Program-made: the position numbers and the translations under genes | The notes under the pieces: generated by a model | The model's input: the letters and a program-made list of their open reading frames with translations, nothing else | Told to the model about the DNA's origin: nothing | Databases searched by the model: none | Shown: positions 47,215-57,221 of the stretch, piece after piece | How the letters are laid out: every line of letters starts with the position of its first letter | Numbering within the stretch: the stretch's first letter is position 1 | Assembly (NCBI GenBank): GCA_032622095.1 | Contig: CP136069.1 | Location: 124,949,450-125,013,449 of the forward strand | DNA from: Siphonodentalium dalli | Lineage: Eukaryota > Mollusca > Scaphopoda > Gadilida > Siphonodentaliidae | DNA length: 64,000 bases | Direction of reading: 5' to 3'

Positions 47215-50200
47215 ATTGTATAGCGCAGGAAATTCACTCATGATATGACCTCTCATAAGGATTTATGAAAATACATGTATGGTTCCATGAGGGTAAATTA
47301 AAATATGGTCACACCCAGAGAGGGTTAATTGAAATATGGTCCGATGAGGGTAAATTAAAATATCACATCACGGTTTTAAAAAATATGGTCCTATGAGGGT
47401 TAATTGATATATGGTCTAATGGGGGATAATAAAAAATATGGTCACATGATGGTTAATTAAAATTGTACCCTGATTCTTAATTAAAATATGGTCACATGAG
47501 GGTTAATAAAAATATGGACCCATGGGGGGGGGGGGGGGGTAATTGAAATATGGTCCCATTGTGAGGGTTAATTAAAATTCAAGTATGATGTCATCGGTGT
47601 TTATTAAACTACGGTCCCACTGGGGTGAAATACAATATAGTCCCATGAGGGTCAATTAAAAATGGTCCAATGAGGACTAATTATAATAAGCACAGGGCTC
47701 CCCCATGAGGATCAATTAAAACATGGTCCCAGAAGGGGGGGGGGGGGTAATTTCTGAACATTCTTCAATTCATATAGCATTCTTATATACCCCCAGTACA
47801 CATAAATAAAAATGTTGTTTATAATTAGGCCACATTGTATATTAAACAACCAATGTGAAGTGTTAGTGTTGGAACTTTTCTTATTAACATCTCTATGCAT
47901 AGCTCCGATATATTCCGCATACAAAGAAATGAAAAGTCAATATTTACAAACAGCACGAAGGAGTAACGTGGGAATTGGTTAATAAATACCATCCCAATTC
48001 ATTTGGAATATAACATGCCGATATTTGTCTCGTATAACTAAATGAAAAAGTTCACTAAAACGATATTAAATAACATTTTAAACACCGATATAAACACACA
48101 CCGTCTAGGATTCATGTTCGAATTAAAGTTCTTATACAATCATCAAATCCCCGTGCAGTATAATAGTAGATAGCATTCCGATTTAATTCCGATTTAATTC
48201 ACGCGAATTCCCGTTAGAATTAATCGGCTCGCACTTCTTGGCATGCTAATAACAAACCATGTGTCAATCATGCATGTCTCGAGAGACGCCCGCTGCATGA
48301 AATAATAATGTAAACGACAATAAACGAAATTGAAATTCCCAACTACACCTTTTACCGGACTCGGCCTCGGGGGGTCGCACTACAACTTTTAATGTGTCAT
48401 AAAAATCCCCATTTCTATAAATAAAACGCCCATGCGTCCTTTGAATACCAAGAAACAGTAGCTCTGATTATACACCCGGATGGCGAAATAGCGTTATTTA
48501 AGGTGCACACACCACTCCGGATCGGACAGCATATACTGCACCAACGACAACATGCCTGGACAAATGTTGTAATGTGCCGGGGAAGTCGGCATTTGGCATT
48601 CAGTGGTTTCGAATGAGACTTTTCAGCCTGACAATCTTGGTATCTGAGAGTGTGGCACGGTGGACCATGGGGCCACGGTGGATTATTGGCTTTAAAAAAA
48701 AATCAGTTTGGAGGATATCCCTATATATGATGTCATCGGTGGGCCCCTATGTGTTGGTATCTGGATTTATAAGTCGGCTCCGCGCGAAGTCGGCCCCATA
48801 TGAAGATGGCCCTGAGCACGAGGTGGGAGTTGAATGAAGACTTAATGCGGCTTAATTTGACTGAGTTCTGATTTATGTTAGAATACCCACAGGGGCCTGT
48901 AACGCGCTCCGCTGCCATCCCCATTTTGCACTGCCCATATATACGCAGCCTCTATACGCGCCTGCTTCACGTTTATGGTCCTTATTAACACCACCGGTGT
49001 ATGCTGTGCTTGAGATTTTAGAAAGCTGTGGGCGCTGACATTAACAGTGGGTGTTTTATTTATAGAATGGGAAATTTCGGTTTATTTAAAAGTCGAACTA
49101 CGCGACCAGGAGGCCGAGTCCGGTAAAAGGTGTAGTTGGGAATTTCAATTTCGTTTATTGTCCTTTACATTATTATGTCAATAATGTTGAGTTTTGGTTT
49201 GTGACAAGCTATGTCAATTACCAATAAAAAAATTTAAAAGATAATTTGTAAGTCTTATATTTCAACTTTTATATATATTTTTCGTTCTGCAGCCCACTGA
49301 TGGTTGTGGTCGGAGACGGCCGATTCGGCCGCCGTTTCGTTAATTAGGTGCTGTTTGTTATTTCGGCCAATTTGGCCGTTTACTTCATGTCTGTTTTTCA
49401 TCTGACGTGTGTGTCGAATAAATGATGTGGAGGATTTATGTAAATGTTAGCCCAAACTACATTTCCAAGTAACGATGGTTTTGTTGTTTATTTTGAGGAC
49501 TAATACCGCGTCAGATGAATTCAGCCCAAATATGTTAACAGTTGTCGTGTAAAACATTCGGCAGTAGGTTAGCGTTATTTAGTATTTGTGGATGTCCTTT
49601 AACATGGGGAAAATAGACTACTGCGCTTGAACGAGCATGTGAATTTGTCGTTTTTAATGTATAGCAACTTGATAATCAATAACAGAGGCATTCTCTGTCA
49701 AATATGGTCGCTCTATTTACGGTATTAATTGCGGAACTTTCTAAAGTAAACTACGCGTAAACGGATACATACGGTAAATTATAGAAGGTGCCGGAATCGG
49801 CCTAATCGCCCCAGGGCCAACTCGCCCCAGTCGACGTGTGTCAATTCGGTACCTACTATAACATGTACCCGAGGATGAGTCCGGCTCGGAATAAAATATG
49901 TATACGGGTGTTATATAGCGTTTTGTCCGTTGTTTCTCAATGAATATTATTGAAATTTGGTGTATATGTCCGGGCTGGGACATGGAATACAACAACGTTT
50001 GAATTGTTTTTAAATTTACAAATTTGTTGATTTTATTAAAAAAAAAATTCGTTCTGAAAACACACTATAAAGTGTATATAATATAATAACGAACACGAGA
50101 CATACATAATTTATAAACTGTTAACAAAAGATATCAAATTCAATACATGACAAAGATGACTCAGTGGAGTTTATAAAGTGAACATAAAAACATTGAGGTA

Positions 50201-51631
50201 AGAATCTTTTTAAGGAATGCAACTTTATTTAATGATAATAAACACATAAATTAAAATAACAAACATGAGACATACATAATTTATAAACTGTTAACAAAAG
50301 ATATCAAACTCAATACATGACAAAGATGACTCAGTGAAGTTTATAAAGTGAACATAAAAATATTAAGGTAAGAATCTTTTTAAGCATTACCAAACCGTTT
50401 AGCACAGACTACAGTCCACTTCACTCATCCGATCATCACCAAACTTCATATTTATCTTGATATTGATCTATCAGATGAGAGCTATCAAATATTTTTTTAA
50501 TTTCATAGGAAAAAATGGTCGCCAGCGGCCATATTGCATTTACGTTATATGTTATCGCGTTATGTCGATATCTAGTATTACTTAGAAATTTCACCTTTCC
50601 AGATTCATAATTGCTCCATTGACTGTAACAGATGAAATTATTCCCCTCTTCGGATAGAGTGTCACTGAAACTTTATTTTGTCAGACTGTCTGTATAATCA
50701 CTGATTATATATGGCAATAATCTGTAATAAGATGTAGCACTATTTTATTTTATATTTACACGCATGCTGTTTTTATACAACAATTCGAATCCCCCCTAGA
50801 TCATCATGTGATCGACCATACATCGCGCGAGGACCTGGTTGAATGAAGGGGGGTTTTATGGATCACTTCTGTCCTCAAGCTAGATTATACTTATGACATT
50901 TAATGGCATTTTTCCTAACGTGGAGGGTTAGATATGCTTGAGAAACCACCACTCTTTAATTCACACCAAGTTCTCAGCTGTCATGAACCCATAGCCATGA
51001 TATATGGTTTATTTTATGTATACTAGTAATATAGTTATTTTCAGTACCTTTATATACCAGTACTGTGTATAACAATGCATATAAATTAATCAATGTATAC
51101 ATGTATATTGATTCAACGGATTCAGTGGTTTTGTCCATCAGTCTATCAAATTTGCGGGGAAAACATGGCCACAAGCAGTACACCCTGCTAAATTTCGAAT
51201 TTGAATCAATTGGCGCACCCTGCAGCCAGCTTTTATTGGAGAACTTTTTCTCATGTGGATATTTTGGGTCACCGCTAGATGTGAGCCATATTTTGTTCTC
51301 AAACTGTCCTTGTGAAGACATCACTGCCAGCGGTGATCTTCAATTTTACTATTTTTATGGCTAAATAATTTGGTTGATCCTACAGACGACACCCCTTGTC
51401 CGATCGTCACCATATTCCACAATGATCTTCTGGATAACCAGCGTGAGAGTAATCTAATTTTCCCGAATTTCGTTAAAAAACATTACCACAGGCAGCAATT
51501 TGGTATCTTACTCTTTGATCCTCTTTTGCATGACTGAATTGTTTAGCAACTGTACAGACATATCCCTCATCTGATAGTCACCAAACTTCATATTGATCTT
51601 CGGGCTGACAACTAGATGGGAGCTATCGAAT
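47215..51631 (+). repeat. Segmental duplication block Y, copy 2
   Basis: Near-identical to Y1 at an offset of about 10.2 kb. It keeps 24 bp (TCAATAATGTTGAGTTTTGG region, about 49177) missing from Y1 and has longer G-runs. It contains the same minisatellite, inverted-repeat segment and tandem pair. No confident gene. Confidence 0.85.
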
Positions 51632-52957
51632 GCTTTGATTTTTTTTTTTGGAGGGGGGGGGGGGGGGGGTACCCAAACCGAAGAAAACAGTTTTTTTCCA
51701 CCCTGTGTCTGCAGTTTTTTCCGCCCCCCCCCCCCGGTCAGGATGGTGTTAATGGCCATGAAACGTCACCGGAGTGTATATTTGATGGTTCTAGATACAC
51801 AGGATGAAGTTACTTCGCATGATCACCTTCAAAATCGGTTGAATTTACCTCAATACAAACAACCAGTTTTGGCGGTGCAGATGAATGGGGTAGATGAAAT
51901 ACACGATGATGGTGTATATGAATCTAGACTTGGTGGTGTCGAGGAACGTCGTGATATACTAATACAAATGGCCATAATCGAAAGCTGTCATCTTCATCCA
52001 GTTCTCAAGACATAGCAGATGTACTAGATGTATCTGCGATCCGGCTCAATTATGGACATGGATGTCGTGTCTTATCAGAATTCTACACCACAGTAGCTAT
52101 TCCCGCCTGTCTAATATTAATGACGTGATGTCACTTGCCTAATAATGACCACTAATTTGGAGAACACGAAAAATATCTTTTCTTTTATATTCTGGTAAAT
52201 AAATTGAGAGAGAAAATTGTTCATTTGGATGGATACCAGATATATCATGTTTCGGAAAACCAAAAACCCATAATATACGTTAGTATTGGAATAGGTTCGA
52301 AATTGAAATAATGAAACAAGCAGAAAACCAAATTATATAATTGCCTCATAAGAAGTCATATTTGACCCCGACATTGAGACAATCTACAGGGGAATGCGTG
52401 GTACAATAGGTATATAGATATAATATTATTTCATGAAAAATGACCGGTTAATGCTCGATTAGATATGCATAATAAGCCACTCTAAACACCACAAGGATGT
52501 GTGATCTTAATGTAAATATAAACTCCACACTAAGATATTTTGGTCCCAAATTGGTAATGTTCCATGATAATGTATGTTTTGTGAATCAACTGAAGCTCTA
52601 GTCGAATGTCACATGGTATTCTTCTTAAAAATGATGCCTTAGCTACAATTAATAGACATATTGTATAATTAAAGCATGGTTATGACACTCCATTGCAGGG
52701 GCAATCAATTCGATTTAGGAGAGCGCACACATCTCAAACGAAAACTTAAAAGTGGAAAAGTGTCACAGCCAGAGGGGCCAGCGAGAAACCCATTTCCTGT
52801 GAGAAAATTTCACCGTGTCCATGCAGGAATGAAAAATATTTGCAGACATCAGGCGGGGATTAAACTTTCAGATATATATAAAGAATAAACACACGATAGG
52901 TATAATATCTATTGCCCTTCCTGTTTACCCCAACTCGTCGGAAAGAATGGTTATATG
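51632..52957 (+). repeat. Segmental duplication block X, copy 3, truncated
   Basis: Near-identical to X2 until GAATGGTTATAT, after which X2 continues ACTCTGCATTTCG while this copy switches to GCTGCATAACGGCTGG. The switch marks either the left boundary of the Polinton-like element or a duplication breakpoint. Confidence 0.85.
52676..52888 (+). CDS. 70-codon ORF, copy 3
   Basis: The same frame as at 36065 and 42448, here only about 70 bp before the X3 break. No recognised domain. Confidence 0.22.
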   Translation: MVMTLHCRGNQFDLGERTHLKRKLKSGKVSQPEGPARNPFPVRKFHRVHAGMKNICRHQAGIKLSDIYKE

Positions 52958-53082
52958 CTGCATAACGGCTGGTTTGGGGGGTAAAGGTACATTATAGAAG
53001 TACATTGGAAGTATGGGTACATATTCTACTGCCCTATTGTCTTCCGACATCAAAGGAGATCAAAGGAAAGTACCCCGCCCCC

Positions 53083-53214
53083 GCACCGTATGACGTAACG
53101 ACGTTGTATGTAAACAAAGATCAAAGTACCACCGCCCCCGCACCGTATGACGTAACGACGTTGTATGTAAACAAAGATCAAAGTACCACCGCCCCCGCAC
53201 CGTATGACGTAGCG
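53083..53214 (+). promoter_or_regulatory. 2.5-copy tandem repeat with CRE- and TCF-like motifs
   Basis: A 54 bp unit repeats from about 53083. Each unit contains CGTATGACGTAACGACG, with a TGACGTAA core resembling CREB/ATF sites, and AGATCAAAG, resembling TCF/LEF sites, plus a CCGCCCCCGCACC GC box-like block. It lies about 300 bp upstream of the first plus-strand gene. An enhancer/promoter role is inference; the repeats could also be part of the terminal repeat. Confidence 0.55.
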
Positions 53215-53518
53215 ACGCGTGGGTGTTTGAGTATACGCGTGTGTGTATTTGTATACGTCACGGTTGTGTGGGGGGTCCTTCTGTATATGGATGTGTACTT
53301 CGTGGGTGTGGCTATTTGACAATGGTCGTATACGCTTTCGGGCCCTTGAGAACTGTACAATGGGCAATCGTATACTTCCGTCATCGAAGTACGTCGTGTA
53401 TACTGTTCATCAGGTACGAAGTATATTTGACAATGATGGTGTACCCCCGCGGGTGTATCCCTCAGGTGTGCTTATCAAGAATTAATAAGGATGATCCAAG
53501 TACCTCTGCGTTATAACC
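53215..53518 (+). promoter_or_regulatory. 5' region of the plus-strand cluster
   Basis: Rich in GTATAC words and two TATTTGACAATGRTSGT-like copies (about 53312 and 53428). It probably holds the start region for the membrane-protein/TBP/integrase genes. No protein-coding frame here is convincing. Confidence 0.4.
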
Positions 53519-53755
53519 ATGGACAGTGATCATACTTCGGAAAAGTGGCAGTTAATGGGTCACAAAGTCCCCAGATCCGAAATAGTTTATTTCTGTCAAA
53601 TTATCATTCTGTACACCATCATAATCACGTCTATCGTCAATTTATCTATAGGACACGAGGCATCGACATTATGGACTAGTCTCCTTTCGTCATCGGCGGG
53701 GTATCTATTACCAGCTCCTTATATACGTAAAAGCGTCACATCTGCGGCGGTATAA
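53519..53755 (+). CDS. Small membrane protein of the Polinton
   Basis: 78 residues: MDSDHTSEKWQLMGHKVPRS, a hydrophobic helix (about 24-46, IVYFCQIIILYTIIITSIV) and a second apolar stretch (about 52-68, WTSLLSSSAGYLLPAPYI). It has no signal peptide. The pattern (MGHKVPRSEIVYFCQ ... LLSS..GYLLP.P) resembles small membrane proteins I recall beside F54H12.2-type capsid genes in invertebrate elements. A role in membrane association or particle assembly is only a guess. It ends 35 bp before the TBP-like gene. Confidence 0.65.
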   Translation: MDSDHTSEKWQLMGHKVPRSEIVYFCQIIILYTIIITSIVNLSIGHEASTLWTSLLSSSAGYLLPAPYIRKSVTSAAV

Positions 53756-53790
53756 AGAAAGAATGTGATACAGCTTCGTGTCATTTATCA

Positions 53791-54306
53791 ATGATGGTAC
53801 GTATAACGAACATCGTGTGTTCCAGCCACTTAGGTTATGCTGTCAACATAGTTGGCTTAGCGGAGTCATTGTGTAATGTGATATATCAGAGAGGATTCAT
53901 AATGTGGAAGCACCGTTCCATAGGTGGTTGCTGTTGGATTTATAACACGGGAAAAATAATGTGTATGGGTGCAGCATCGCACGTCCAGGACGGTAGGAAT
54001 AGACTGAGAAAGTACGCCAGAATCATTCAAAAAATGGGTCATCATGTGCGATTGTCACAAGTGCGAATAGTGACAATGTCTGCGGTACACAAGTGCGGTA
54101 AATTATCAGCAGAGGCCATCGTGCGATACATGGACGGTAAATACCATCCGGAAATCTTTCCGGCAGTCACCTTCTATGAACGAGGCATCCACTTCGCTTG
54201 CCACATGAGCGGCACAGTGCTAATAACGGGCATTAAGAAACCGTGTCAGCTTAATAACATCGTGCATCCGAAAATATTGGAGTTGGAGTGCTGTTGCCAT
54301 GGATGA
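53791..54306 (+). CDS. TATA-binding-protein-like transcription factor
   Basis: 171 residues with the two pseudo-symmetric halves of the TBP saddle. Half one has ITNIVCSSHLG (5-15), TGKIMCMGAAS (53-63) and RKYARIIQKMG (73-83), counterparts of TBP's SGK.V.TGAKS and RKYAR..QK.G blocks. Half two has VRIVTMSAV (91-99), YHPEIFPAV (118-126) and SGTVLITGIKK (140-150), matching YEPELFPG and SGK.VLTGAK. Length fits the ~180-residue core. TBP bends TATA DNA and nucleates transcription initiation. By eye, the four DNA-intercalating phenylalanines appear replaced (Tyr, His, His, Val), so DNA recognition may differ. The start could also be Met2. Its last 8 bases overlap the integrase start. A host TBP paralogue captured by the element is the simplest origin. 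Confidence 0.8.
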   Translation: MMVRITNIVCSSHLGYAVNIVGLAESLCNVIYQRGFIMWKHRSIGGCCWIYNTGKIMCMGAASHVQDGRNRLRKYARIIQKMGHHVRLSQVRIVTMSAVHKCGKLSAEAIVRYMDGKYHPEIFPAVTFYERGIHFACHMSGTVLITGIKKPCQLNNIVHPKILELECCCHG

Positions 54307-55372
54307 ATATCTGCAATCGTTATATTATGATCCGGGCAAGCCGGGGAGTTTCGGAGGAGTCGAAAAGCTGTACGAGGCTGTCAAAGCGGAGGGAACACGC
54401 TCTATAAGCCGCAAACAAATTCGTGAATGGTTAAGCTCGCAAGAAACTTACTCGCTGGTTAGACCAGCCAGGCGTAAATTCCCCAGGAGCAGAGTGATCG
54501 TCGAGGGAATCGATTCAATGTGGGATGCCGATTTGGCAGATATGACGGCTTCTGGTAGTCGTTACAAATATATTTTGGTTATTATCGACGTATTTTCAAG
54601 ATTCGCTTGGTGTCGCTCGTTGTTAAAGAAAGATGCCAAACACGTCGGTGAGGCATTCTCAGACGTGTTCGGAGCACAAAGCCGTAAACCGAAAATTCTA
54701 CGAACTGATAAGGGGACAGATTTTAACTCTAGACCCGTGCAAAGAATACTTAAAGAACGAGGAATCAAATACTTATCAACGGAGAACGAAACTAAAGCGA
54801 ACTACGCAGAGAGACTGATAAAGACTTTGAAAACCAAGATATACAGATACCTAGTTCACAACAACGTACTCGATTATTCCGAGGTTTTGCAGGCTGTGGT
54901 AAATAGCTACAATAATACTGTTCACAGATCCACCGGTTTCACACCCGTATCGGTTAGCACGGACAACGAATCGGAAGTGCGTTATGAACAGAAAAGACTT
55001 CTAGGGCATAAACAACCAAAGTTGAAAAAGTATAAGTTGAAAGTCGGCGACAGGGTGCGAATATCCCACGTTAAAGACGTGTATGACAGAGAATTCTACA
55101 AGAAGTGGACTGGTGAAATTTTCGCGATAGTTCGGCGATACAGAAGAGGTGGTGTCAACGTTTACAAGTTGTCTGATTGGAACGAAGAAGATGTGACAGG
55201 CTCATTTTATGAACAAGAATTACAGTTGGCGACGATCAACTCTGACACTTTATACAGAATAGAGAAAGTTCTAAGGAAAAACAGAGGGAAGGTACTCGTT
55301 AGGTGGCTTAATTGGGGGCCAAAATACGATTCTTGGATACCCGAAATTGACCTAGTTAAATACGGACAATGA
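54299..55372 (+). CDS. Polinton integrase with C-terminal chromodomain
   Basis: 357 residues. An N-terminal helical region (1-60) is followed by an RNase H-like DDE core: Asp78 in WDADLADM, Asp137 in LRTDKGTDF and Glu171 in KANYAERLIKTLK. Then comes an SH3-like basic region (KLKVGDRVRIS, about 255-266) and a chromodomain-like tail (YRIEKVL, KVLVRWLNWGPKYDSWIPE). The enzyme would insert the linear element into host DNA; the chromodomain would bias it towards modified histones. The ATG lies within the TBP-like frame, and the stop codon shares ATGA with the next gene. All catalytic residues are present and the frame is intact. Confidence 0.93.
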   Translation: MDEYLQSLYYDPGKPGSFGGVEKLYEAVKAEGTRSISRKQIREWLSSQETYSLVRPARRKFPRSRVIVEGIDSMWDADLADMTASGSRYKYILVIIDVFSRFAWCRSLLKKDAKHVGEAFSDVFGAQSRKPKILRTDKGTDFNSRPVQRILKERGIKYLSTENETKANYAERLIKTLKTKIYRYLVHNNVLDYSEVLQAVVNSYNNTVHRSTGFTPVSVSTDNESEVRYEQKRLLGHKQPKLKKYKLKVGDRVRISHVKDVYDREFYKKWTGEIFAIVRRYRRGGVNVYKLSDWNEEDVTGSFYEQELQLATINSDTLYRIEKVLRKNRGKVLVRWLNWGPKYDSWIPEIDLVKYGQ

Positions 55373-55758
55373 GGCTATATATTTCCAGTGATAAATATCA
55401 AGTATATTTTCCAGACAATGAGGCCGGTGATTTTACTTTACCTCTACCATCGAACTTGCATTTGAATAGCGAATGGACCGTCACCTTGGAACAAATATCT
55501 ATGAAACCAAAACCACATAACAGAATAATTTACGTATGCTGCGATATTTGTCAAGATTCTAGACTGCCAACACACTCATTGCAGGTCCTAAGGGCTATAT
55601 ACGAGGATGTCGCGGGAGATTTCACCGGAGGTATCCCAATCCCTGTCGCAGGAGGACCTTCAAACTTTATAAGGATCTATCTGCTGGATGAGAATTTGAG
55701 AAGAATAGAAATTGATTCATTGGATTGTTGCTTGTTACTCAGCGATGGTCGGGACTAG
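55369..55758 (+). CDS. Penton-like minor capsid protein candidate
   Basis: 129 residues, beta-rich: LYISSDKYQVYFPDN, FTLPLPSNLHLNSEWTVTLE, IIYVCCDICQDS and SNFIRIYLLD. This layout (short N terminus, LP..L.L...W.V.L, YVCC.IC.DS, late I.IYL) is what I recall of the single-jelly-roll minor capsid candidates next to F54H12.2-type capsid genes. Start and preceding stop overlap as ATGA. The 3' end overlaps the start of the basic-protein frame. It is shorter than many pentons, so a partial fold is possible. Confidence 0.65.
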   Translation: MRLYISSDKYQVYFPDNEAGDFTLPLPSNLHLNSEWTVTLEQISMKPKPHNRIIYVCCDICQDSRLPTHSLQVLRAIYEDVAGDFTGGIPIPVAGGPSNFIRIYLLDENLRRIEIDSLDCCLLLSDGRD

Positions 55759-56032
55759 ATATTATTACGATACGGTGCACAGAGTGTATCTGCCGATGGT
55801 GTCCAGCAAAAAGGGTGTGACAAAAGTGAAACCTAATCTTCGGAAAAGTAAGGTCACTAAGAAGAAAATAAAACCTAAAAAAGGTGGAAAAATGAACAAA
55901 TCTCTGAAGCGCGAAAAAAAAAACCACAACCAACCAGGGCGGTTCATGAAGAAGTCAAAAGTTATAAGGGGAAACAGACCCCCGGATGTTTTTGATAAAA
56001 ATGGAAAAGCTACCCATATTCGGAGAAGTTGA
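55745..56032 (+). CDS. Lys/Arg-rich basic protein, possible core protein
   Basis: 95 residues from MVGTRYYYDTVHRVYLPMV, then a long lysine-rich tract (KKKIKPKKGGKMNKSLKREK) and KSKVIRGNRPPD. About 30% Lys+Arg. It overlaps the minor-capsid frame by 14 bp and the major-capsid frame by up to 47 bp. Charge and position suggest a DNA-condensing core protein analogous to small basic core proteins of adenoviruses; sequence similarity is not claimed. An upstream start at 55712 is possible but lies deeper in the other gene. Confidence 0.55.
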   Translation: MVGTRYYYDTVHRVYLPMVSSKKGVTKVKPNLRKSKVTKKKIKPKKGGKMNKSLKREKKNHNQPGRFMKKSKVIRGNRPPDVFDKNGKATHIRRS

Positions 56033-57221
56033 AGAAGACTGGCACGCGCATAAAGAATGGATGGAGTTCAACCCCACAACAGCCATTACAGAAAACTCGC
56101 CCATAGAATTTTATATACCAGGGACATCTAATGATTATGTCGATTTAAGAAGCAGTACTCTCAGTGTCAAAATCAAAATAGTTAATGATGACGGAACGGC
56201 ATTGGCTTCAGCATCGAAAGTCGGTCCTATTAATATGCCTCTTTCGTCCATATTTAGTTCCGTCAATATGGAATTACAGCATACACCCGTTGGATCCCTA
56301 GGTCCTTATTATCCGTATAAGGCATATCTCGACACGTTACTGGAGTCAACAGAGACGCAACTACGCCATACCTTTTCCGAACGGATATTTGAAAAGGACA
56401 GAGCAGAACATATGGATTCAACTATACTAAATTTGGGCCTAATAACGAGAAAAGAGTATTTCGAGGACAACGCTATCGTGTCAATGTCAGGACCGATCAG
56501 CCATGACTTGTGTCAACAGGGACGCTACATGTTGAATGGAGTTCCAGTCAAAATAACATTATGGCCTGGTAAAAATGACTTTTGTTTAATGAGTGCTGAC
56601 ACTACTCCCAAATACAAAATGAAGATAACCGAAGCTAAATTTAAAGCGTGTTTCGTCAAAATAGAAAATGGGACTGATGTGGAAAGAAAACTCACTACAA
56701 AAGACGCTATCTACCCGTACAGAAAGTCGGTCATTAAAGCTTTCTCTGTTTCCAAAGGGGCATTCAACTTCACAGCGACTAATGTGTTCCAGAATGATGT
56801 TCCACAAAGGGTTCTTATAGTAATTACAGAGGCTGAGGCGTTGAATGGCAGCTACACCAAGAATCCGTTCAATTTTAAACATTATAATTGCAGTCATCTG
56901 GCATTTACGGTGGATGGTCAATCTGTACCTAGTCGACCCCTAAATATGAACTTTAAAAAGGACGACTATATGGAAGCATACCACAACTTGACAAGTGCCT
57001 TCCCCCACTTATCTATCAATAGAGAATCTTATAAAGAAGGTTTCACCATATTCTGCATCGAGCCTTACGGAGAAAATGTTGCGTCTGTCAATAAAGGATT
57101 AGTGCAACTAGACATGAGGTTCAGTGAAGCTCTGCCAGAAACTGCAGTCATCTTAGTTTACGGAACTTTTCCAGCACATTTGACGGTCGATAAAGACAGA
57201 AATGTATTTCTTCCAATGTAA
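55986..57221 (+). CDS. Major capsid protein candidate (F54H12.2-like)
   Basis: 411 residues from the first ATG, or 406 from a second at 56001. Conserved blocks are HKEWMEFNPTTAITENSPIE, FYIPGTSNDYVDLRSSTLSV, INMPLSSIFSSVNMELQHTP and YYPYKAYLDTLLE, the typical order of invertebrate proteins named after C. elegans F54H12.2. Those are found in Maverick elements and interpreted as double-jelly-roll major capsid proteins. It is shorter than many Polinton capsid proteins but complete in this family. A polyadenylation-like AATAAA lies at about 57268. It is the last gene of the plus cluster. Confidence 0.8.
   Translation: MFLIKMEKLPIFGEVEEDWHAHKEWMEFNPTTAITENSPIEFYIPGTSNDYVDLRSSTLSVKIKIVNDDGTALASASKVGPINMPLSSIFSSVNMELQHTPVGSLGPYYPYKAYLDTLLESTETQLRHTFSERIFEKDRAEHMDSTILNLGLITRKEYFEDNAIVSMSGPISHDLCQQGRYMLNGVPVKITLWPGKNDFCLMSADTTPKYKMKITEAKFKACFVKIENGTDVERKLTTKDAIYPYRKSVIKAFSVSKGAFNFTATNVFQNDVPQRVLIVITEAEALNGSYTKNPFNFKHYNCSHLAFTVDGQSVPSRPLNMNFKKDDYMEAYHNLTSAFPHLSINRESYKEGFTIFCIEPYGENVASVNKGLVQLDMRFSEALPETAVILVYGTFPAHLTVDKDRNVFLPM

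Noticed and set aside
53050-53367. 104-105 codon frames over the TGACGTAA repeats
   Set aside because: Repeat-encoded peptides (APAPYDVTTLYVNKDQ twice) in a likely regulatory array; the other strand is equally open.
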